Source: Choristocarpus tenellus KU-1152 (lineage: Eukaryota > Phaeophyceae). Taken from it: DNA of 28,772 nt. The DNA is taken from assembly GCA_964200185.2 (NCBI GenBank), contig CAXNAD020000118.1, forward strand, positions 1 through 28,772, read 5' to 3'. The notes under the pieces were generated by a model that was not told where the DNA came from, did no database searches, and saw only the letters and a program-made list of their open reading frames with translations. Positions 11,407-21,400 of the stretch are shown one piece after another. Made by a program: the position numbers and the translations under genes. The stretch's first letter is position 1, and every line of letters starts with the position of its first letter.

Positions 11407-14400
11407 ATGGGCATCCATGGGATAATCGAGGTTGTACTGGAGTCATATTTGATGTCCCGCCTTGTTGATATTTGTAACTATGTGTTGAGCGCCCTTGGTG
11501 TACCTCCACCTCTTATGGATGCTGAGCAACTTGGGGTATGGATAGCTGCTACGCTCTCAACGCTTGCTTCGTACTACATCTTTTTTGGTAAGAGGCACCG
11601 GCGGAGGCGAAAATACTTGCAGACTGAACTTCGGGATGCACAAATTCGAGTGGCTGTCTTGGAGGAGAAACTCCTAGAGCTAGAAGGAGAGGATGGCACC
11701 GTCAATGGAGGGAAAGAAGTTCGGATTTGGATGGATGGGGCCTTCGACATGATGCATTTCGGGCACATGAATGCATTTAGGCAGGGGAAGGCATTGGGCA
11801 CCTACTTGGTTGTGGGAGTCAACAGCGATGAATCCATCACAAAGTGTAAGGGTCCACCCGTCATGAACGACCAGGAACGGCTGACAGCAGTGGAGGGGTG
11901 CAAGTTCGTTGACGAGGTGGTCCCTGGAGTCCCATACGTGATGAGTGAAGAGTACCTAGAGTACGTCATCGAAAAATATCGTATTGATTTCGTGGTTCAT
12001 GGTGACGATCCTTGTATCGTGGATGGCAAGGATGTGTACGCCGCAGCCAAGGCCAAGGGGAAGTACCGCACCATACCTCGTACAGAGGGTGTGTCCACTA
12101 CTGACATTGTGGGGAGGATGTTGTTGTGCAATAAGAGCCACCATTCGCACAGCGCAGAGGGGGGGAAGATTCCACACCTGGCATCCTTCAAGAAGTGAGT
12201 TTACGTACTTACGACGAGGTCACTACTCTCTGTCACCTGAGGCCTGGGCGATGTTGATGTAGGGGCGTTCTGTCTAGAAGTCTAGGATCCGTAGTCCATT
12301 GCAAGTTTGAGTGCAAGTTTGTATATGCAAGGAGAGTTTGGGTCAAGTTGGTGGATTTATTAGCGATGTGTTTGCCAGGTATCCAGAGTATGGAAAAACA
12401 AATCCTGGAGTTTCAGCATTCGCACTATTTGTTCTGTCTGTGGAGCATTGTGTAGTATCACCGGCCCTGGTTATGCTTCAAAATCAGGTAGTTACCACAC
12501 ATGGCTTCCAGCAATACTGAGCAGGCTGCTAATCCAGCCTCCTCTGTTTTGTCCCTGTTTACCCTCCTTAATGCAGGAATGGCCTCTCCCATGTTCGATC
12601 AAAGTTCCTTACGACTTCCTGGATGCTTCGCCTATTCTCAGGTGGTGTGAAGGCACCACCAAAAGGTGCACGTGTTGTGTACATCGATGGTGAGAAATAT
12701 TCTCAAGAGTTGACTTTCTCGAGCTGAAACACTACTACGAACCACTGACATATTTCCATACTTTTGATAAAGGGGGCAAACCTTGGTGCTCTGCTAAATA
12801 CTGGACACGAGCGATTGCCAGACATGAATTCTGATCTTCTCCTTCCCCAAACCCATGAAAACGCTGTTGCGGAAGGTGCATGGGACATGTTCCACGCAGG
12901 ACATGTAGGTGTGCTTAAGAAGGCACAAGAATTTGGTGACTACGTGATTGCTGGAGTCCACAGTGATGAGGTGGTCAATGCACAGCGAGGTCTTAACATG
13001 CCTATCATGAACCTCAATGAACGAGTACTCAGTGTCCTAGGCTGTGTATATGTCAATGATGTCCTCATTGATGCTCCACTTGATCTCACGAGGTGAGTTG
13101 ACTGTTGACTGCAGCTGATCCTGCGTGTAAGTTAGGTTACAGACAATTCACGCCCCTGAGAAATACTCATTTGTTTGGTTGTGTATCCTCACGAAGGTCA
13201 AAAGGATGAAAAAAAAATGAGGAGTTAGCATTTAAATGCCACATGCCTTGTGTATTCGAGTAGGGTTTACACTTACGTGGGATGGGAATTGAATAATTGG
13301 TTGGATTGCCACTGCAGTGATGTAGTGTATGCTTAAGACTACTGAGTTGTTTTGTAGTTGCATATACTTTGATTGTCTCATACTGTCCCTCCTATTGTAA
13401 TATTTCGTTTTTTCTACTAACGTAACTGTCAATCACCGTGCTTTGTTATGGCAGGGAAATGATGGCATCACTCAATATCTGTGCTGTTGTGCATGGAACC
13501 GTGGATGACAACAAAAGCGCTGTAGAATGTGAGATGGCTAGTGAAACATAACATGCAGATTGCCTAGGGGAGCAGTGCAATCGATTTGATACAGTGTGTA
13601 GCGTTTATGGCAGCTTTCAAGCGTACTTGTTTTGCACCTACCTTTCAATACGTTCATTGCAACAGGTGCGCACTATCTGTGCCACTAAAAGACAGATGTG
13701 AATATGTTGTCTTATCTCTGTTTACTACATTGAAGAGTAATGTATACAGCTGAAGCAATATTTTGCATTGTAGATGGTACCATGAATGTACCTGTTGAAA
13801 TTGGGCCCCATATAGTGGTAATACACAGGACTATGCACACATGAGTCTTGTATGCCTTTGAGTTACTGTGGTATAGAAGGATATGGAGTGTCAAGATTAC
13901 AGGACTGATGGATCGAAAAGTGTTGTATTCAAAGACACTTATCAGTAGTTTGTAATTATCCAAAACAATACAATACAATAGTGACCAGGGGCGAGTCGAA
14001 GCAATTTATAGCTACGTTCATGCATATGTGTTGCCTGATTGAAAAAAGAGATACCACAGGTTTCCAAACCTGATCTCAGGCGTTTTGAGATTACGTGGCC
14101 AATGCCCTTTGTCCCAAATGTAAAGTTTGTTATTAGTTTAAATTGTTGGAAACCATGAATGCAAGGTGGGCATCGTGTAAATTGTGTGTCCCTGGTGTAG
14201 AGGGTGTAACACCATGAACCTCTATGTACCGGACAACAACAGATGAGTTCCTACTAAGTATCAATGAGAGAAGTGCACTCGCAACTCTTTTCCCAGTAGA
14301 GGACAGGAATAGCACTGGTGGGAGTGCACCAAGCGTATCTATACTTTGCACTGGAGGACCTGTCTATTTAGAATATTTCTGAAGTGGTGTGGTTAGAAGC

Positions 14401-15313
14401 CCCAAAACAGCTATATTTTACTATGCTTTATTGGTAGTTGTATGTATTGACTAATTGCCTAGGAGTTGAGATTTCATGGCATGCTACACAGTAAGAGGTG
14501 TAACCCCCATGCAAGTGAAGCGAATAGTATGTAATTCAAGGATGAAACAAACGGATCGAACCAATTAAACCAAAAGTGCAAGTGTGTTCGCATCAATTGA
14601 GGATCAAAGAGATGGCTTATTTGTGTGTTAAATGACTCTACTCATTTCTTCATGTAGAGTCAAAGTTCGTGATCAAATTGAAGATGACGCATGACATTTT
14701 TTGCTCACCCCCATGGTGCTGAATGCTGACATTTTTTCAATAGAGAGATACAATGCTTTCCTCATCTTTCTGTGCAATCACAGCACCTACCTTGAATTAT
14801 ATGCCCTATATATATTATTGCTGGTTGCCTTCTTCAATATATTTTCCTCCTTGGTATGTAGAGCTGATATTTTATCACAAGTTTCACTTTGATTTGAAAA
14901 CCTGAACCAAACATTCTCACTTGCCATGCATTGCTTGCTGTTTATGTAGCAACAAGATTCTCAAATTACAACGTTGCCAAGGAGATGGAGATCTTTCATG
15001 TAATCACAAGGTGGGTGATGATGTGGTCAGGTGCCAGGCAGGTTGAGCTAGTAGCATCATAAACATGCAGATCTAAGAAGAACATGAGAATTAGAAGACA
15101 CCTTGGGTCATCTTCACCCACGAGTCATTTCTTAATGTGTGAACTACTCCTATCTGTGGTTCTATTGTTCCTTGCAGTCCTTCAAGCTTAACGGTGATGG
15201 AGATCGTGGGTCGCATAGAGGAGAATCAGGAAATCTTCCAGAAAAAGTTTGCAAAGAAGATGCTGGCTGAGGATGAGTACTACAAGAAACGCTACAAGTT
15301 AGAAGAGAACTGA
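11407..15313 (+). CDS. PCYT2: Ethanolamine-phosphate cytidylyltransferase
   Basis: This enzyme makes CDP-ethanolamine from CTP and phosphoethanolamine, the usual rate-limiting step of the Kennedy route to phosphatidylethanolamine. Exons are 11407-12194, 12577-12689, 12876-13092, 13455-13528, 14950-15010 and 15178-15313, which join in frame to 462 residues. Two cytidylyltransferase domains are seen, as is normal for this family and not for the choline enzyme. The first has WMDGAFDMMHFGH (HxGH at 117-120) and RTEGVSTTDIVGRML (225-239). The second has YIDGAWDMFHAGHVGVLKKA (HxGH at 307-310) and ends in LTVMEIVGRIEE instead of a full RTxGxSTT motif, also usual. Residues about 42-61 form one hydrophobic helix followed by KRHRRRRK, an N-terminal membrane anchor like that of plant PECT1 on the outer mitochondrial membrane or ER. 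A coiled segment (70-93) links the anchor to domain one. The ATG at 11452 is an alternative start. It converges on CTR9, with 147 bases between the stops. Confidence 0.95.
13529..14949 (+). other. Long intron of the cytidylyltransferase gene
   Basis: This 1.4 kb intron lies between the exon ending in KSAVE and the exon beginning TRFSNYNVAKEMEIF. The donor is AAT|GTGAGA and the acceptor ATGTAG; the split codon makes Ser. The intron is AT-rich. I see no gene, RNA or mobile element in it. Confidence 0.7.
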
Positions 15314-15437
15314 GTCTGTACACTGATGGGAACTCAAGATTTTGAAAAGATTTGGTACTTGAAAACACGAACCTAAATTTATTTGATGACCAGTTTGAAT
15401 GAAAGCTATTGATGCGTGTATATGTGTCCTTCCTATT

Positions 15438-15454
15438 ACACACACACACACACA
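15438..15454. repeat. CA microsatellite between convergent genes
   Basis: A short ACACAC run lies in the gap between the stop codons of the cytidylyltransferase gene and CTR9. It is probably within one or both 3' untranslated regions. Confidence 0.7.
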
Positions 15455-15460
15455 GTCACT

Positions 15461-18400
15461 TCACATGTCTTCATCAGAGGAGGCCTGCCTCTTGGAAGGG
15501 TGTTGTGCTTCCTCATCACTTTCCCACTTCCGCTTCCCACCTTCATCCTCCAAATTTCCTCCCACTTCCTCCTCAGAATCATCACTGCTTGACGACAATC
15601 CTATGTCCTTGAGGTTTGCAGATACAGTGGACAATGATCCACTCACAACGTTTTCTGTCCCATTTTCTCCCCTACCAGTTGCATCACCGTAACGATCAGC
15701 CTGTCCTGTATCATCTTCCCCATTGTCTGATTGGATGTCCCCCTCATCTCCTGACTCACTTTCATACTGAGGGGCGTGATCAGTCGATTGTTCACGGCCT
15801 CGTTTTGGATCAGGTTTGCTTACATGAGTCCACGCCTCCTGCAGTTTAGTGAGACTGGCCTGCTTCACTTTGGCACGTTCCTGGCGTTGCACGGCGCGGT
15901 TAGCCTGCCTCACCCGCTCATCTTCCTCCTCCCGCTTCCGCTGTTGCACCATCTGAGTTAAGTAAGATGAGAGAGAGGTTAGAATCTCCTCAGTAGGTGC
16001 ACATCCTTAGGTGAAACAGAAAATCCAAATTCCTGACATTTTCTCCTGGTTCTCTTGTGAGTCGATTGACACGGATGGGATGGGTCACTTCCGCCTCACC
16101 TTTTCCAATGCGAGTTGGTGCCTTTCCCGGACTGTCTGCTGCTGGTCCGCCTTGATCTTTTCATGGCTCAGGTGTTGGTCAGCGCGCTCAATGTTGTCAA
16201 AGCAGAACTTGGCATGCTTCTCTGCCTTGTTTGAATCAAATGGTAAGCGGCGATGAGACCCTCCGGTCTTGTCTGGCTCGCACTGTGTGAGCCAATTGAA
16301 CAGCTTGGTGGCACCCTGTTGGGTTCCACGCAGCAGAATGTATTGAGTCAGGGTCAAAAGAGGTGCTACCGTCACCAATACACTATCATAGACTTTACAA
16401 GAACAGAATTGAATCCTCTTACTGGTAGCTGCAAGAAGATTGTGTACCTTCAGATCCTTGATGGCATTCTCCACCTCTGTGAGTGTTCGAGCTTCGCCCT
16501 TCTGCTCCTTTTGCAAGACCGCCACAGCGAAGGTCTCACGGGTAAGGGCAAGGTTGTACCACAACTGAAGGTTATTGGGTGATACATGAAGAGCCTTGAG
16601 CAGAGTCTGCATGCACTCTCTGTACTGACGGGCATCAAAGTATGCATGGGCAAGGTAGACATGGACGCTTGCTTCCCTACCCCCATGGAACTTCTTGAGG
16701 CAATTCTGGTAGAGACGAATTGCCTGTGGGAAGAGAGGTGTGGTTGTTTCAACTGTTGTCAGGTCAGGTCAAGCACCATCTGCATCGTTGGTCTGGGAAA
16801 GGTGCTTGAAACGACAAAGAACTTGACCATCTAATCAAGAAATTGAAGATACCAGCAATACCACTCTAAACCAGGGCCTGGAATGTCATCCTTACGTAGA
16901 ATGGGTGTTCTCTGTGGGCAGAGGGAATCAACTTACTGAAAGGCTTCATGTATGTCCTATAGATGGATTACAGACAGTAATGTAGCGTAACACTGTATCA
17001 ATAATACTACTAGCACTGTATTGTACTGCATTACAATTAGTACATCTGGTAGGGCTAGTTATTCAGAAGAGATGTGACCTGATACAACGCTTGCTCCCAA
17101 GGTAGGATTATCCTTAAACTCTCCTCTATCACTGGTACTTATCGAGCATATTTGATTGGTGTAGCCTTACAGTACTGCCACTAGACAAACTACAATAGCA
17201 GGCAAGGTATTTGTATGATACACATAACCAGGGTTTGTCGCAGTAGTGACCACAGCAGTAATGATTAGATATGTGGAAGTATATTATACCATACCGTGAT
17301 CTACCTTAGGACTTTGACTACTACAATGGGTACAGTGCTCTACCATGGAAATGCCATTGATAATAAAAAAGAAATAGACTCTCTACTGTAACATACAGAG
17401 ATATTGAAGTATTTTCAATGTAATATTACACACTGTATCATTATTGTTGCGTGTATGTCAAGCAGGAGTACCATGACTCACATGCCCATGGCTCAATGGT
17501 TAAGGAAATTGGCCCCTGTATAAATTGTACGAGGTCAACTCCTATGAACGCCAGACTACTTCTCATGGAAATATCACTTCAATCATAGAAAACCCATGTG
17601 GCAAGATGAGGCAACTCCAGCACAAGATTCCAGGGCACCATTGAAAACAGTGGAACTAGACTTTTAAACATGATTCAGTTTAGCCAGTGTTACATATTGG
17701 TTAAGAAAGAAACCATTAACAGGTTATGCAAATATCAGAAAATGTGGACAAGATATTCTACACTTTTCTACCTCCAAGGGCAAACACTGACCAGTGTTAG
17801 AGACTGTAGATAATACTGTGAGAGGTTGTTACATTGTTGTACTTAAAGTTGAAGCAAGAGAGGGTAAGAGAGTGCAAGTACCATCTGGATACCTGTCACT
17901 ATGGTTACTCATTGATACACCATTGTGCAATACTATCTGTCGAGTTACATGAGGCAAAAAGACATCGACATCTACCAGAACATTTTGTAACAACTTACAT
18001 CAATTATTGTCACCATGATATTCCAATACTTCTACAACTCCTGTCATGGAATTGAAGCACTAATCGCAACAAAAATGGTGTAACATCACACCACTCTGCA
18101 GGCTGATGATTTAATAGTTGGCAGAAACCGAGACATTTCTGGATTAGTGAGCACCCTGGTACAAAAAAGGCTCTCATTCAATAAATCCTTGCACAAAACC
18201 ATGACACTGCCAACACCACACAATTCAACTATCAAAAACTAATGGAATCACCGTACTATACTGTGCCATTCAAATTTTAAAAAAATACTCTTGAGAAAAA
18301 ACGCCGTACTGTATCATGATGTTTCCAAAAGTGGCCAATACTCTACTGAAATGTGAAATCATTCCCGAGAATAAGTCTTTGACAAATCAGTAGACAATTC

Positions 18401-21400
18401 TGCAATGTGGGGTTCTACTCACATACAAATATGTAAACCAACTAAATTTTTCTGATGCACCTCATGCCAACGGCAACGAGTCAGCATTTTTTTATATTTA
18501 TATATAGATATATACTGTTGTTATGGTTCACTTACTGGCAAAGAGCTGGAACTATTGAAAGGGTCTATGGAGGTCTACAAACATTTATGTCTAATAGTGT
18601 ATGGCATGTAAAAGCTTGTACAGAAAGAACCTAATAGGAGTCACTTTTGCTGTTTTACTCTCACCTCATTGTGTTTGTTTTGAGCCAAATACACATGAGC
18701 TAGATTAATCCACACATCTGCCAAAACCTCTGCAGAGATCTCCCTCACCCTAGCAAACACGTCCTTTGCTTGATCCAACATGCCTTTCTCAGCTAGAACC
18801 ATTCCCAATCCATTAGCTGCAGTGGAATCAGTGGGAAATGGGAGGGAGAGGCTGTGCTTCAATTTGTTTAAAAAACAAGAACCGCATTGCTCTACATTGA
18901 AATATCATAGGGAATGAAAGACATCTTGCTTTGGTTGTGTGTGTGACACCCTGCTCACAAACTGAGTGTCACAACTACATTTTGAGATGATAACTTCACA
19001 AACGATCACACATTCCTCAGAAGTACAATGCTCAACGAGGACACAAAGCTCAACATCATCAGCTAGAAGACAATACAGCAACTAAACAAAGGTTTGCAGG
19101 ATGACCAACATGAATAAGCAACCCTACCTGCCCAACGGTGTAACCCTCACCTGCAAAGGCATTTGCATCATCCTCCTTTAGCACTTCTTGATAGAAATTT
19201 GCAGCGTACTGAAGGTGCTTCTCATATTTTGTCCGGTCCTCCAAGTTGCTGAAGTAGATATTGCCTAATGAAAGCATTGCATAGCTGTCTCCACGGAGAG
19301 TTGGCTACAGGGGTGGGAAAACTACATGGTTGATCACATGTAGAAGTAACCGTCATACAATGAACACAAGGTACCAGAAAAATCAACACCGGGAAAGAAA
19401 ATCTTGAGGGGTGTTCAAAGTGGGCATTTATTTTCTCTTGAAAAAGCACACAACCACTCTTGTGAATCTTGTCCAAATCATCACGGGCAATGGAGGCATC
19501 AACAGTCAACTATCACCCACCAGGTCAAGTATCATCTCGAATTTCTTCTGTGCTGGGCCCCACTCCAGGTTGCGCATGTGAAGGTTGCCAATGTATGCCA
19601 GGATATCTGGATTCTCGCTGTCAATGTCCAATGCCTGCTTGAACCACTTGCTTGCCTCATGAATCTGCCCAGAGTCTCTGGCAATGCTGCCCAGTCGAAG
19701 GTAGCCTAGGGGAAGGAATGGAGGCAAATTGTAATAATCAACAAACCCTCCCAAAACCAATAAAACAATCAGTCTAACAGGGCCTGGCTACAAACTTCAC
19801 TTTTCTTATCCCTATTGCAGCACACAATTTCATTGCAGCAAATCATCGCTCATTAACTATCAAGGCTCTCCCTCACTGTGAACATAAGTAGGGTGTTCCG
19901 CTAGTATCGCCTTGTGGAGCTCCTGTGCGGCCTCATGGTGCCCCTGCTTCTCGTGAAGTAATGCCAGATTGAACGTTACTGACACCTTTTCCTTTGTAAT
20001 TCGGTTCTTTCGCGTCTTCTTGTACAACCTCCCCTCCACCGGCGGGCTGTCCTTATCTGCAAGTGCAACATCAGCCACTTCAAACTCTCCATCTTTTTCA
20101 GTCCCCTGCGCAGTTGACACAAAACTGCTGCCAACACGCACCTGCACACCCTTCCGTACAGCTCCTCCAAGCGATGCTGATGTTTGTACCATGCGAGAAC
20201 CTCCAACTAACGTAGCCATCGCAGGAAGCTCCTTCCACTCCCAGAAGAGTGGGTTAGCAGGATCAGTCACCCTTAGAACAGACTCTGTATCCCCAGTCTC
20301 CTCCACAGTTGCCTGACTAGGCCTGCCCTGCTCCAGTGCTTGTTCGTAAGCATTTCTTGCCTCCACAGGGTTGCCAACCCGCTCGTGCAAGACCGCAATG
20401 TTGGTCCATGCAGCTTGACCTGTTTGCCATTGGCGGCCATCTCTGTGTATCCTTTCCCCCCCACCTGAGCTGTCATTGCTTAGAGCACTGCTGGTATTGT
20501 TCCCTTCAGCTGATGATACTCCTAGGCCCCTGGTGTAAGAGGAGAGGGCCAGCTGATGATCTACAGAATCCTCCTGTAGCACCTGGTGTCCAGAGGATGA
20601 AGCAAACAATCACACTATCGGTTCAAATCATGGTACACAGCACCAACTCAAGGCACCTAAAGGAACATACAGCACGAGGAGCATGTAGCAAAGGTTGACA
20701 ACAATACCTGTGCTTGGGCAATCCATGCATCTGAAAGATTGGGATTAAGCTCCAAAGCCCTCTTGAACTTTGCCAAGGCCAATGGACGCTGCTTGTTTTT
20801 TGCATGCAGCATTCCCAGCAACACCAAGGCCTCCTGCAGTATACCAGAAGGCACGCTTGAAAGGTGAGAGATGTGGTGAGACAGAAAACCACATTTTGAT
20901 GGAGAAGATACGAGCAAGAAACCCTGTACATCTCTTTCTCAAGTACCTCTACTGTTTACGACCTTGAAAGGCAAAGAAAGCATAACATCTAGGGTCCGTC
21001 CAAACTCACACGCAACTCAGCAGGTATCCAAACTCAATCCGCCATCTTCGAGGTGGAAGCTGCAACACAATAGCAACAATCTGGGCTCTGATATGTTATC
21101 CCTAAATCACCATTGAGTGAAAGTCTCCATGTTGCTTACCTGGCTATCAGGAACCTCTGCCAGTACTGCATTAAGTGCGTTCATGGCAGGAGTAATGTCG
21201 CCATCAAAGACAAGCATTTGAGCCATTCCATATTGAGCAAGAGCAAACCTTGGCCAGAGTTTGCATGCCTCCACATATTTGACCTTTGCCTCGCTGAATT
21301 TCCCCTTTGCATGGTACACTCTTGCCCTGAGATAGCAACTCTCTGCTTTAATCTCAGCAGTTGAGGTGTTGTCATAGGCTTTGCCTGCCAGCTCCAACAC

